In this document: piece after piece, positions 8,445 through 17,555 of the stretch
How the letters are laid out: every line of letters starts with the position of its first letter
How positions within the stretch are numbered: the first letter of the stretch is position 1
NCBI GenBank assembly: GCA_963773155.1
Contig: CAVZAB010000012.1
Coordinates: forward strand, 186,001-250,000
Length of the DNA stretch: 64,000 nucleotides
Reading direction: 5' to 3'
Origin: CAVZAB01 sp963773155
GTDB taxonomy: Bacteria > Pseudomonadota > Alphaproteobacteria > Rhizobiales > Beijerinckiaceae
Program-made: the position numbers and the translations under genes
The notes under the pieces: model-generated
What the model was told of the DNA's origin: nothing
What the model saw: the letters and a program-made list of their open reading frames with translations, nothing else
Databases searched by the model: none

Positions 8445-8785
8445 CGGTGGCCCGGCAGACCGCCTCGACAATATGCCCGCCGGTCGAACATCAAGGTCGC
8501 GCATGATTCGGGCCATGCCTGGCGGCCCATTGTCTCGACCGCCGACCGGCAAAGCGGCCTAGTGGAACCTGTTGGCCTTCCGCCGATGTGCTGCGGCACA
8601 GGCGAGGAGGATCGGGCCGCCGCGCTCGTCGACGGCGCCGATCCAGAGCCGGCCCATGTCGGGCTGACCGAACATCGCCGATTGGGCGCTGCGTGTAAGG
8701 CCGGGGCTCGCAAGCCGCGCCATAAAACAGCAGGCTTGCCTCGAAATCGCCGACGTTGAAGCCGACATGGTCGACTATGGCCCTG
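8445..8785 (-). pseudogene. Decayed VOC (glyoxalase/bleomycin-resistance-like) family gene
   Basis: Reading the minus strand, VOC-type segments occur in order but in different frames: IVDHVGFNVGDFEASLLFYG (about 8785-8717), FGQPDMGRLWIGAVDERGGP followed by IL-ACAAAHRRKANRFH, then GGRDNG-like and LMFD segments, and a tail GGHIVEAVCRATG near 8481-8445. The order and spacing match a full-length VOC protein of about 120 residues, with at least three frame changes, all +1 in the reading direction. The gene lies between tolB and pal, opposite to both. A function can no longer be expected unless the indels are sequencing errors. Confidence 0.72.
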
Positions 8786-9053
8786 CGAAGTGGCGAGGGA
8801 GTGGACAGGTCGCGTGTGCGTGACCGACAAGCGGATGCCGCAGTGCCCGGCCAAGCGTACAGGTTTGGGCGCCTTGCAGCACAAGGTCGGCGGCAAGCCG
8901 AATGGCCACGACTGGCGATTGACAATTTGTTAACCAACGCAAGGTTTTGCGCGAATGCGGCGCATTTCGGCAAGCTCTCATCAAGGTTGACGGAACCTTC
9001 GCTTAACCATCGCGGGTTTAAGTGGCTTTGGATCGATTAGAAGCGCAAGGAGC

Positions 9054-9563
9054 ATGGCAATGATGGTTTCCAGGACGGCGCGAGGCATAAGGCTTGCTGT
9101 TGGTCTGGCCGCAGCGCTGGCAATGGCGGCCTGCGCCAAGGACCAGGCCAGCGACCAAGCCGGCGCGATCGGTGGGGTTGGCGGGGTCGCCACGCCCGGC
9201 AGCCCACAGGATTTTGCCACCAATGTCGGCGATCGGGTTTTCTTCGATTCCGATTCGGCCGAATTGACCCCGACCGCGCAGGGCACCTTGGACAAACAGG
9301 CCAATTGGCTGACCAAATACAGCCGTCACACCTTCACCATTGCCGGCCATGCCGACGAGCGCGGCACCCGTGAATATAATTTCGCGCTTGGCGCGCGGCG
9401 CGCCGAATCGGTGAAGAACTACCTGGTCGCCAAGGGCATTTCGACGCAACGCATGAAGACTATCAGCTATGGCAAGGAGCGTCCGGTCGCCGTCTGCAAT
9501 GATATTTCCTGCTGGTCGCAGAACCGGCGCGCGGTCACCGAGCTCGCTGGCGGGAATTCCTGA
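9054..9563 (+). CDS. pal: Peptidoglycan-associated lipoprotein Pal
   Basis: The ATG at 9054 is preceded by AAGGAG. The 169-residue lipoprotein precursor has a lipobox LAMAAC with the lipidated Cys27. Its OmpA-like domain includes VFFDSDSAELTP, the peptidoglycan-binding segment TIAGHADERGTREYN, ALGARRAESVKNYL and the closing SYGKERP. Pal is anchored in the outer membrane, binds peptidoglycan and is recruited by TolA/TolB. A 630-base gap holding a VOC pseudogene separates it from tolB, so it probably has its own promoter just upstream. Confidence 0.96.
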   Translation: MAMMVSRTARGIRLAVGLAAALAMAACAKDQASDQAGAIGGVGGVATPGSPQDFATNVGDRVFFDSDSAELTPTAQGTLDKQANWLTKYSRHTFTIAGHADERGTREYNFALGARRAESVKNYLVAKGISTQRMKTISYGKERPVAVCNDISCWSQNRRAVTELAGGNS

Positions 9564-9689
9564 TAGAACCCAAAGCGTTGGGAGTCGGCCAGCTGGGCCA
9601 GAGGCAGGCCGCCCTCAGCAAGTTTTGGCCGAAGCCGGCAAGCTATGCTAACGATGGCGTGGCACTGGGGGCTGAGCGTCGGAATGGTC

Positions 9690-10760
9690 ATGTCGAAATC
9701 GCGCGTCTTGAAGGCTTTCCTATTCGTCAGCGCCGTGCAGGTGGTCGGAGCGCCAATTGCGTTGGCCGCGGATGAAAAGGCGCCGCCGATCGTCCTCGCG
9801 CAATTGTTCAACCGCCCGAGTGTGGACGTCCCGGAAGGCGGCGGCCAGGATGCTGCCGGGCTTCTGGTGCGCATCGATCGACTCGAGGCGCAGATACGCG
9901 CTATGACCGGACAGATCGAGCAATTGCAGTTCCAGCAACACAAGCTCGAAGAAACGCTGCGCCGGACCCAGCAGGACACCGAATTTCGGTTCCAGGAAAT
10001 GCAGGGCCGAAGCGGCCAGGCCGGCCCGCCGCGGTCCAATCCGCCGGCGCCGACCGGGACGGCGGTGCCGGTGGCGGGCGCCGGCGCCGGAACGCCGCCC
10101 TTTGCCGGACCGGTCGCACCGGCCGCGCAGCCACCGGCAAAACGTGGCGACGCGTTCGATCCGGCGGTTCAGCCGAACGCCCCCGGTGCGCCGCGCCCGC
10201 TCGGCTCTGCACCGGTCGATGGCCCGGCACTGGCTAGCGAGCCGGCCGCACCGATGGATCTGACGAAGTCGCAGCGCTCGCGCACTGCGGCGATTGCCAA
10301 TCCCGTACAATCCGATGCGGCACCGCCGCGGGCCGTGGTGGCGCCCGGTGCGACCGGCGTGGCCGCGCTGCCACCTAGCGTCCAGCGCGACGAATTCGAG
10401 GCCGGCCGCGGCCTGTTTAAACAGGGACATTTTGACGCGGCGCAGACCGCCTTTGAGACCTTCCTGCAGAAAAATCCCAAGGATGCACGGGTGCCGGAAG
10501 CCACTTATTTTCTCGGCGAATCCTACTTTCAGCGCGGCCGACACCGCGAGGCCGCCGAGGAATATTTGAAATTGTCGACCGAATATCCGAAGACGCCGCG
10601 GGCACCAGAGGGGTTGCTGCGGCTGGGCATGTCGCTCAATGCGCTCGGAGCAAAAGAACAGGCCTGCGCCACCTTTCAGGAAGTGGGCCGCAAATACCCC
10701 AATTCCTCTGACACGATAAAGAGTGCCGCCGATCGCGAGTTCAAGCGCGCCAAGTGCTAA
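9690..10760 (+). CDS. cpoB: Cell division coordinator CpoB (YbgF), periplasmic TPR protein
   Basis: The frame opens at 9645, but ATG 9690 starts a good signal peptide (MSKSRVLKAFLFVSAVQ then LALAADEK-like cleavage region). The mature protein has a coiled coil near residues 45-90 (IDRLEAQIRAMTGQIEQLQ), a Pro/Ala-rich linker of about 130 residues, and C-terminal TPR repeats starting EFEAGRGLFKQGHFDAAQTA. CpoB links PBP1B peptidoglycan synthesis to Tol-driven constriction. The linker is long for the family. The stop lies inside a 15-bp tandem duplication that runs toward tilS. Confidence 0.9.
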   Translation: MSKSRVLKAFLFVSAVQVVGAPIALAADEKAPPIVLAQLFNRPSVDVPEGGGQDAAGLLVRIDRLEAQIRAMTGQIEQLQFQQHKLEETLRRTQQDTEFRFQEMQGRSGQAGPPRSNPPAPTGTAVPVAGAGAGTPPFAGPVAPAAQPPAKRGDAFDPAVQPNAPGAPRPLGSAPVDGPALASEPAAPMDLTKSQRSRTAAIANPVQSDAAPPRAVVAPGATGVAALPPSVQRDEFEAGRGLFKQGHFDAAQTAFETFLQKNPKDARVPEATYFLGESYFQRGRHREAAEEYLKLSTEYPKTPRAPEGLLRLGMSLNALGAKEQACATFQEVGRKYPNSSDTIKSAADREFKRAKC

Positions 10761-11793
10761 TCTGGGCCGTGCTAACCTGGGCCGGGTGGCGCCGCTCGCC
10801 CCGGCGGAAATTGCCGCGCTTTTGATGCCGCTGCAATCGGCCGCGGGCGTGATTCTCGCCGTCTCGGGTGGCGTCGATTCGGTGGTGTTGATGCGCCTGT
10901 GGGCTGGCCTGCGGCCGCACGCGCGGGCTATCGTTGCGACCGTCGATCACGGCCTGCGGCCGGCCGCGGCTGGCGAAGCCGAAGCGGTCGGGCAATGGTC
11001 GCGGTCGCTCGGCTTCGAACATCGGGTGCTGCGATGGCGCGGCGCTAAGCCGCGAACGCGAATCCAAGAGGCAGCGCGCGAGGCGCGCTATAGCCTCTTG
11101 ATCGATTTGGCGTATGGAGTGGGTGCCACCCATCTGGTCACCGCACACCAACTCGACGATCAGGCGGAAACCATTTTGTTCCGGCTGGCGCGCGGCTCCG
11201 GTCCGGCCGGGCTTGTCGGGATGCGACGGGTGGTCGAGCGCGACGGCATCCTCCATGTCAGGCCCCTGCTCGAGGTGCCGAAGGCGCGTCTCCTTGCAAC
11301 GGCCAGGGCTTCGAACTGGCCATTTTTCGAAGATCCCTCCAATGCCGACCCGCGTTTTTTTCGTAGCCGGCTACGGCAAGCCATGCCGATTCTTGCCGGG
11401 GAGGGGTTGAGCCCGGAGCGCCTTGCCTTGCTCGGGTCAAGGATGGCGCGCCTTGAGGAGGCGCTGGCGGCGAAGGCCCGGCAGGCGCAGGCGCATGCCC
11501 TTGTCGAAACAGCGGGTGGCAATTTCGTTTTTGATCCGCACCGTCTGTTGCGGGAGCCGCCGGCCATCCTTGCTGCAGTCCTGGCGACGGCTGTCGGGCA
11601 ATTGGCAACGAAGCGGCGTGCGGCGCCGTTGCGGCTTGCGCGTCTGGAGCGGCTGGTCGACGAACTGCAGCAGGCCTTTGCCAGTGCGGATTCATTGCGG
11701 CGCACGCTCGGCGGCGTGCTGGTCTTACTCGACCGCGGCCGGTTGCGGTTAAGCCGGGAGAAGCCGCGCCGGCGCGGCCAGGGCCGCGCTTAG
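10723..11793 (+). CDS. tilS: tRNA(Ile)-lysidine synthetase TilS (short form)
   Basis: The PP-loop motif AVSGGVDSVVLMRLW, the TVDHGLR segment and HQLDDQAETILFRLARGSG mark TilS, which converts C34 of tRNA-Ile(CAU) to lysidine using ATP. The ATG at 10723 lies inside cpoB and gives 356 residues; an in-frame GTG at 10786 would give 335 residues without the low-complexity start and is at least as likely. The C-terminal domains of the E. coli enzyme are mostly missing, so this is a short version. The neighbour ftsH follows after 155 bases, a widespread pairing. Confidence 0.88.
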   Translation: MPPIASSSAPSANLGRANLGRVAPLAPAEIAALLMPLQSAAGVILAVSGGVDSVVLMRLWAGLRPHARAIVATVDHGLRPAAAGEAEAVGQWSRSLGFEHRVLRWRGAKPRTRIQEAAREARYSLLIDLAYGVGATHLVTAHQLDDQAETILFRLARGSGPAGLVGMRRVVERDGILHVRPLLEVPKARLLATARASNWPFFEDPSNADPRFFRSRLRQAMPILAGEGLSPERLALLGSRMARLEEALAAKARQAQAHALVETAGGNFVFDPHRLLREPPAILAAVLATAVGQLATKRRAAPLRLARLERLVDELQQAFASADSLRRTLGGVLVLLDRGRLRLSREKPRRRGQGRA

Positions 11794-11948
11794 CGCCGGC
11801 GATTGGGTCAAACCGCCTAAGGAGCCTTCACCTTAAACCCCGGATTCGGCGGAGTTCACTTGGCAAGGGCCGGTGGAGTCCCTACATTGTTAACGTTGCC
11901 GCGTTTGTTTGCCGGTTGCTCTGCTTTTCCCCCTCGTGCGGGTATGTG

Positions 11949-13865
11949 ATGAATTCAAACCTTCGGAATTTTGCTCTCTGGGTCATCATTCTGATCCTTC
12001 TGGTGGCGCTCGTGACGCTATTCCAGAGCCCCAGCCAGCGCACCCAGATCCAGGAAATCGGCTTTTCGCGGCTGCTCAGCGAAGCGGACGCTGGCCGGGT
12101 TCGCGAAGTGACGATCGCCGGGCACGAGATTACCGGCCATTTTACCGATGGGGCGGCCTTTTCGACCTATGCGCCGGATGACCAGACGCTGGTCGACAAA
12201 TTGTACAAGAAGAACGTCTCGATTTCCGCCAAGCCACCGTCGGAGGGCAATTCCTGGATCGTCTCGCTGCTGGTCAACGGGCTGCCGCTGATTGCGCTGT
12301 TTGGCATGTGGATTTTCCTGTCGCGGCAAATGCAGGGTGCCGGCGGCAAGGCGATGGGTTTTGGCAAGTCGAAAGCTAGGCTTTTGACCGAAGCGCACGG
12401 CCGTGTGACTTTCGAGGATGTCGCGGGCATCGACGAGGCCAAGGAAGACCTGCAGGAAATCGTCGAATTCCTGCGCGATCCGCAAAAATTCCAGCGGCTC
12501 GGCGGACGGATTCCCCGTGGCGTTCTATTGGTCGGGCCGCCAGGCACCGGCAAGACGCTGACGGCCCGGGCGGTGGCGGGCGAGGCCAATGTGCCGTTCT
12601 TCACGATCTCCGGCTCGGATTTCGTCGAAATGTTCGTCGGTGTCGGCGCGAGCCGCGTGCGCGACATGTTCGACCAAGCTAAGAAGAACGCCCCGTGCAT
12701 TATCTTCATCGACGAAATCGATGCTGTCGGGCGCCATCGTGGCGCCGGTCTTGGCGGCGGCAATGACGAGCGCGAGCAGACGCTCAATCAATTGCTGGTC
12801 GAAATGGACGGGTTTGAGACCAATGAAGGCATTATTATCATAGCCGCGACCAATCGACCGGATGTTCTGGATCCGGCGCTGCTGCGGCCGGGCCGGTTCG
12901 ACCGGCAAATTGTGGTCAGCATTCCCGACATCGCCGGTCGGGAGAAAATTCTGCGGGTTCATGTCCGCAAGGTTCCGCTGGCGCCCGACGTGGATCTGCG
13001 CGTCATTGCCCGCGGCACGCCCGGTTTTTCCGGCGCCGATCTCATGAATCTCGTCAATGAGGCGGCGTTGCTTGCCGCAAGGCGCAACAAGCGCGTCGTC
13101 ACCATGGCAGAATTCGAGGACGCCAAGGACAAGATCATGATGGGCGCCGAGCGACGCTCGACCGTCATGACCCAGGAAGAAAAGGAATTGACCGCCTATC
13201 ACGAGGCGGGGCACGCGATCGTCGCCTTGAACGTGCCGTCGGCCGATCCCCTCCACAAAGCCACGATCATTCCACGTGGGCGCTCGCTCGGCATGGTGAT
13301 GCAGCTGCCGGAGGGCGATCGCCATTCCTACAAGTATAAATGGATGACGTCGCGGCTGGCGATCATGATGGGCGGGCGGATCGCCGAAGAATTAACCTTC
13401 GGGAAAGAGAATATTACTTCCGGCGCGCAATCGGACATCGAGCAGGCAACCAAGCTCGCCAGGGCGATGGTGACGCGCTGGGGGTTTTCCGATGAATTGG
13501 GCACGGTCGCCTATGGCGAGAACCAGGAAGAGGTGTTTCTCGGATATTCGATGGGCCGGCAGCAGAACATTTCGGAATCGACGGCCCAGAAAATTGACCA
13601 GGAGGTGCGCCGGCTCATTGAAGAAGCCTACAATTCGGCGCGCACGATACTGACCGAGAAATTTGAAGAATATGTTAGAATTGCCAAGGGGTTGTTGGAA
13701 TTCGAAACGCTGACGGGCGAGGAGATCCGCAATCTCATCGCCGGCCGGCCGCCGTCGCGCGAGGATGGCGAAGCCGCCCCTGTGGTGCGTCCCTCACCGG
13801 TGCCGACGGCAGGCAAACCGCGGGCCCGTCCCGATGCTGGTCTTGAGCCGCAGCCGCAAGGCTAG
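11949..13865 (+). CDS. ftsH: ATP-dependent zinc metalloprotease FtsH
   Basis: ATG 11949 gives 638 residues starting MNSNLRNFALWVII, with a first membrane helix at about 8-26, a periplasmic domain, and a second helix near 106-124 (LVNGLPLIALFGMWIFL). The AAA+ module has Walker A GPPGTGKT near residue 196, Walker B IIFIDEIDAVG and the arginine-finger region RPGRFDRQI. The zinc site HEAGH starts at His418. It degrades misfolded membrane proteins and regulators such as LpxC and RpoH in other proteobacteria. An upstream in-frame extension from 11916 is rejected. Confidence 0.97.
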   Translation: MNSNLRNFALWVIILILLVALVTLFQSPSQRTQIQEIGFSRLLSEADAGRVREVTIAGHEITGHFTDGAAFSTYAPDDQTLVDKLYKKNVSISAKPPSEGNSWIVSLLVNGLPLIALFGMWIFLSRQMQGAGGKAMGFGKSKARLLTEAHGRVTFEDVAGIDEAKEDLQEIVEFLRDPQKFQRLGGRIPRGVLLVGPPGTGKTLTARAVAGEANVPFFTISGSDFVEMFVGVGASRVRDMFDQAKKNAPCIIFIDEIDAVGRHRGAGLGGGNDEREQTLNQLLVEMDGFETNEGIIIIAATNRPDVLDPALLRPGRFDRQIVVSIPDIAGREKILRVHVRKVPLAPDVDLRVIARGTPGFSGADLMNLVNEAALLAARRNKRVVTMAEFEDAKDKIMMGAERRSTVMTQEEKELTAYHEAGHAIVALNVPSADPLHKATIIPRGRSLGMVMQLPEGDRHSYKYKWMTSRLAIMMGGRIAEELTFGKENITSGAQSDIEQATKLARAMVTRWGFSDELGTVAYGENQEEVFLGYSMGRQQNISESTAQKIDQEVRRLIEEAYNSARTILTEKFEEYVRIAKGLLEFETLTGEEIRNLIAGRPPSREDGEAAPVVRPSPVPTAGKPRARPDAGLEPQPQG

Positions 13866-13962
13866 CTGGCGCCAAAGGACAGAGCGAATTATAAAGGTTG
13901 CGCTCTCATTCTAGCGCGTGCGTGGCGGCTCGGCCGAACCCGCTCGGTGGAGAACTCTTTCG

Positions 13963-15318
13963 ATGGCCCGAAGCTATTTTGGAACTGACGGCATCCGCGG
14001 CCGTGCTAACGACATTATCACGCCGGAACTGGCGATGAAGGTCGGCCAAGCGACGGGGGTTGTGTTCGAACGCGGCGACTATCGCCACCGGGTGGTGATC
14101 GGCAAAGATACCCGGCTGTCCGGCTATATGATCGAAACGGCGCTGGTCGCCGGCTTCACCTCGGTCGGCATGGATGTGCTGCTGCTGGGTCCGGTGCCGA
14201 CCCCTGCCGTCGCCATGCTGACGCGCTCCATGCGGGCCGATGTCGGGGTGATGATCTCGGCCTCACACAATCCCTACGAGGATAATGGGATCAAATTGTT
14301 TGGACCGGACGGGTTCAAGCTTTCGGATGAAGTCGAGGCGGCGATCGAAAAAGTGATCGATGGCCGGACGCCGATGCGCTTGTCGAAGTCGGACGATCTT
14401 GGCCGGGCCAAACGCGTCGAAGGCGTGCAGGCCCGCTATATCGAATTTGCCAAGCGTACCTTGCCGCGGCACTTGTCGCTCGAGGGTTTGCGCATCGTGG
14501 TCGATTGCGCCAATGGCGCCGCCTATCGCGTCGCGCCCGAGGCGCTGTGGGAATTGGGGGCAGAAGTGTTCTCGATCGGCGTCGAGCCGGACGGCTTCAA
14601 CATCAACCGTGAGGTCGGTTCGACCGCACCCGACGCGCTTGCCCGCAAGGTCCGCGAGATGCGGGCCGATATCGGCATTGCGCTTGATGGCGACGCCGAC
14701 CGGGTGCTGATCATCGACGAAAAGGGCCAAACCATCGATGGCGATCAATTGATGGCGGTGGTCGCCCAGAGTTGGCAGGAGGATGGCCGACTGTCGCAGC
14801 CGGGCATCGTTGCCACCATCATGTCCAATCTCGGTCTGGAGCGCTATTTGAACGGACTTGGCCTGTCGCTTGCGCGCACTGCCGTCGGCGACCGCTATGT
14901 CCTCGAATATATGCGCGAACATGGCCATAATCTCGGTGGTGAACAATCCGGCCACATTATCCTGTCGGATTATTGCACGACGGGGGACGGGCTAGTAGCG
15001 GCTCTGCAAGTTCTGACGGTGGTTCAGCGGCAGGACCGACCGGTCAGCGAGGTTTGCCATCGGTTCGAGCCGCTGCCGCAGATTCTCAAGAATGTTCGGA
15101 TCAAGGCCGACCAACAGACCCTAGCACGGGCCGACATCATCAAATCCATCGAGGAGGGGCGGCGCCAGCTCGGGCAGAACGGCCGGCTGGTCATCCGGCC
15201 CTCGGGGACCGAACCGGTTATTCGGGTCATGGGCGAGGGCGACGACCGCGATCTCGTCAGCCGGGTCGTCGACGACGTCTGTCTTGCCCTGCGCAGCGCC
15301 TCGGTCGCGGCGGAATAA
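13963..15318 (+). CDS. glmM: Phosphoglucosamine mutase GlmM
   Basis: ATG 13963 follows a GGTGGAG ribosome-binding site and gives 451 residues starting MARSYFGTDGIRG. The active-site phosphoserine is Ser101 in ISASHNPYEDNGIKLFG, the Mg-binding loop is DGDADRVL, the substrate loop is GGEQSGHII, and the phosphate-binding loop is RPSGTEPVIRVMGEG. It interconverts GlcN-6-P and GlcN-1-P for UDP-GlcNAc synthesis. The ftsH-glmM order is conserved in many proteobacteria. A possible G+C-rich stem follows the stop. Confidence 0.97.
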   Translation: MARSYFGTDGIRGRANDIITPELAMKVGQATGVVFERGDYRHRVVIGKDTRLSGYMIETALVAGFTSVGMDVLLLGPVPTPAVAMLTRSMRADVGVMISASHNPYEDNGIKLFGPDGFKLSDEVEAAIEKVIDGRTPMRLSKSDDLGRAKRVEGVQARYIEFAKRTLPRHLSLEGLRIVVDCANGAAYRVAPEALWELGAEVFSIGVEPDGFNINREVGSTAPDALARKVREMRADIGIALDGDADRVLIIDEKGQTIDGDQLMAVVAQSWQEDGRLSQPGIVATIMSNLGLERYLNGLGLSLARTAVGDRYVLEYMREHGHNLGGEQSGHIILSDYCTTGDGLVAALQVLTVVQRQDRPVSEVCHRFEPLPQILKNVRIKADQQTLARADIIKSIEEGRRQLGQNGRLVIRPSGTEPVIRVMGEGDDRDLVSRVVDDVCLALRSASVAAE

Positions 15319-15358
15319 GCCCGCGGCCGGCCGGCCGTTCTTCGACATTTTGTTAAGG

Positions 15359-15373
15359 TTAAGGGCAATTTAA
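15359..15373 (+). promoter_or_regulatory. Candidate CtrA-type box TTAA-N7-TTAA upstream of the OMP gene
   Basis: The sequence reads TTAA, then GGGCAAT, then TTAA, a perfect match to the full CtrA consensus. It is 33 bases before ATG 15406 and 48 bases before ATG 15421 of a beta-barrel outer-membrane protein gene. Symmetric AAGGG/CCCTT flanks are present. CtrA control of outer-membrane genes is known in Caulobacter and relatives. Binding here is inferred from sequence only. Confidence 0.45.
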
Positions 15374-15420
15374 CCCTTGGATGCGAATCTCTCGTCGAGC
15401 AAGCGATGAGGGATTTGGGG

Positions 15421-16197
15421 ATGGCAAGCTTACTACAATATGTCATGACCGGCGCGGTTGCCCTTTTTGCCGTGACCCAGGCCGAGGCGGCCGACATGAC
15501 CGCTTTTCCCGACGACCCGCAGCTGCCGCAGGTTGTCGAGCCGCCGCCGATGGCCGAACTGGGCACCGGCTGGTATTTGCGCGGCGATGTTGCCTTTGCC
15601 AAGGAATCGACGCCGCGGATCGCATTCGATCTGGTGCCCCTAGCCAATGTTTCCCTGCCGACCTCGTGGTCGGTCGGTGGCGGCTTCGGCTATCGGTTCA
15701 CCTCGTTTTTGCGCGCCGATTGGACGTTCGATTATCGCAACTCGACGAATTACTCCGGCAATGCGGTTGTCCCCAATGCAACCTGCTTGGCGGCCGCCGT
15801 CATCAATCCCTGCCTGATTTCCTACAAGTCGAACGTCACCCGATGGGTCTCGCTAGTGAACGGCTATGTCGATCTTGGCACCTGGTCGGTTGTGACGCCC
15901 TATATCGGGGCCGGCGTCGGCGTCAACCACACCAATACCAATGGCAATATTGCCTTTACGAATCTCGCGACGACCGCGCTCAATGTCTCGCTGAGCGCCA
16001 GGACCACCACCGGATTTGCCTGGGCGCTGATGGCCGGCCTGGCCTTCGATATTGCCCCGCATACGCAACTCGATGTGGGCTATCGCTTCGTGAATATGGG
16101 AACGATTCGCAATGCTTCCCCGCTCGGTGGGGTGACGTCCAAAGATCTCTATGCCAATGAATTCCGGGTCGGATTCCGGTTCTCGCCTGACCTCTAA
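15421..16197 (+). CDS. Outer membrane beta-barrel protein (Omp25/porin-like family)
   Basis: Two starts are possible, ATG 15406 and ATG 15421; the second gives a cleaner signal peptide, MASLLQYVMTGAVALFAVTQ with cleavage after AEA. The mature protein of about 230 residues alternates hydrophobic and polar residues, has frequent aromatic strand ends (GTGWYLRGDVAFA, GFGYRFTSF, DWTFDYRN, LDVGYRF) and ends in an R-x-G-F-R-F-S-P-D-L tail typical of alphaproteobacterial beta-barrels. It resembles the small Omp25/31-like immunogenic proteins. Substrate is unknown. Confidence 0.8.
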   Translation: MASLLQYVMTGAVALFAVTQAEAADMTAFPDDPQLPQVVEPPPMAELGTGWYLRGDVAFAKESTPRIAFDLVPLANVSLPTSWSVGGGFGYRFTSFLRADWTFDYRNSTNYSGNAVVPNATCLAAAVINPCLISYKSNVTRWVSLVNGYVDLGTWSVVTPYIGAGVGVNHTNTNGNIAFTNLATTALNVSLSARTTTGFAWALMAGLAFDIAPHTQLDVGYRFVNMGTIRNASPLGGVTSKDLYANEFRVGFRFSPDL

Positions 16198-16285
16198 TCT
16201 GGTCGCGCGGCGTTTTTTGGCAGGCGTTCAAGCAAGCATATGTCGAGAATGAAGGCTTGACCGGGCCTGCCGCGCCGCGTATGCG

Positions 16286-16342
16286 CGTCGGTGGGACACC
16301 TCTCCCCAACGAGAGGCACCCATCTGAAAGGATGGAGCCATG
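16286..16342 (+). ncRNA. serC-motif-type leader RNA overlapping the serC ribosome-binding site
   Basis: Directly before the serC start there are two hairpins. The first is nested: GGTG (16290-16293) pairs with CACC (16317-16320) around CCTCTC / GAGAGG (16299-16304 / 16311-16316). The second is CCATC / GATGG (16320-16324 / 16331-16335) with loop TGAAAG, which places the AAAGGA ribosome-binding site in the loop and stem. This fits the alphaproteobacterial serC RNA motif known upstream of serC-serA, a two-hairpin element next to the start codon. The regulating signal is not known. Confidence 0.7.
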
Positions 16343-17510
16343 ATTGAGACCGTGCCGGACCGGCGGCCTCGTATCCCGCATTTTTCCTCGGGCCCCTGCG
16401 CCAAGCGGCCGGGCTGGTCCTTGGAAGCCCTGAAGGAGGCGCCGCTTGGGCGCTCGCACCGGGCGAAAATCGGCAAGGCCAAACTGCAACGCGCCATTGA
16501 ACTGACCCGCGCAGTGCTCGAAGTTCCCTCCGGCCACCGGATCGCAATCGTGCCGGCTTCCGATACGGGCGCCGTGGAAATGGCCCTCTGGTCGATGCTT
16601 GGTGCGCGCGGCGTCGACGTCCTCGCCTGGGAAAGCTTCGGTCAGGGCTGGGCCGACGATATTGTCCAGGAAATGAAGCTTGCGGACGTGCATGTTCTAA
16701 AGGCGCCGTACGGCGAGATTGCCGAGTTGGCGGCGGTCCGCTTCGAGCGCGACGTGGTCTTCACCTGGAACGGCACGACGTCGGGGGTCCGGGTGCCGAA
16801 TGGCGATTGGATCGCCGCCGATCGCCAGGGGCTGACGATCTGTGACGCGACCTCCGCGGCTTTTGCGCAGCGGCTCGATTTTTCCAAGCTCGACGTTGTT
16901 ACATTCTCCTGGCAAAAGGTTCTCGGCGGCGAGGCAGGGCACGGCATGATCGTCCTGTCGCCGCGCGCGGTCGAACGCCTCGAGACCTACCGCCCCGCCT
17001 GGCCATTGCCGAAAATCTTTCGCATGACCAAAGCCGGCACGCTGATCGAAGGACTTCTTTGCTGGCGAGACGATAAATACGCCGTCGATGCTTTGCGTCG
17101 AGGATTATCTCGACGCACTCGAGTGGGGGCGCGCGCAAGGCGGCCTTGATGGCCTGATCGCTCGCGCCGACGCCAATGCCGGCGTGATAAGCGATTGGGT
17201 CGCGCGCCGGCCTTGGATTGACTTTCTCGCCCGCAATCCCGCCTTACGCTCGAACACAAGCGTGTGCCTATGCATCGTCGATCCGGAGATTGTGTCGCGC
17301 GGACCGCAGGCCTTGGCGGCATTCTCGAGTTCGATCGCCGCACGGATCGAGGCCGAGAAGGTCGGCTTCGACATTGCTGCCTATCGTGATGCGCCGCCGG
17401 GTTTGCGGTTGTGGTGTGGCGCGACGGTCGAGCGTGACGACCTGGCTGCGCTGACGCTCTGGCTCGATTGGGCCTATGCGACCACCAAGGCTGGCCTCAA
17501 GGCCGCGTGA
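16340..17510 (+). pseudogene. serC: Phosphoserine aminotransferase SerC, interrupted by one +1 frameshift
   Basis: The first frame (from ATG 16340) encodes about 239 residues of SerC, with HFSSGPCAKRPGW, the PLP-lysine segment TFSWQKVLGGEAGHG and ending GTLIEGLL. Homology then continues in the +1 frame as FAGETINTPSMLCVEDYLDALEW to the stop at 17510. One surplus base near 17054-17060 (GGACTTCTTT) explains the break. SerC converts 3-phosphohydroxypyruvate to phosphoserine. The total length of about 389 residues is normal for the alphaproteobacterial branch. A sequencing error or a real mutation cannot be separated here. Confidence 0.85.
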
Positions 17511-17555
17511 CACCCGTCCAGGTTTTCGAAACATCTATTCACGGAAGGAATTGTC

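Noticed and set aside
17054..17060. Programmed +1 frameshift in serC
   Set aside because: The CTTT slip resembles prfB, but there is no in-frame stop or upstream Shine-Dalgarno-like stimulator, and similar +1 breaks occur in unrelated genes nearby.
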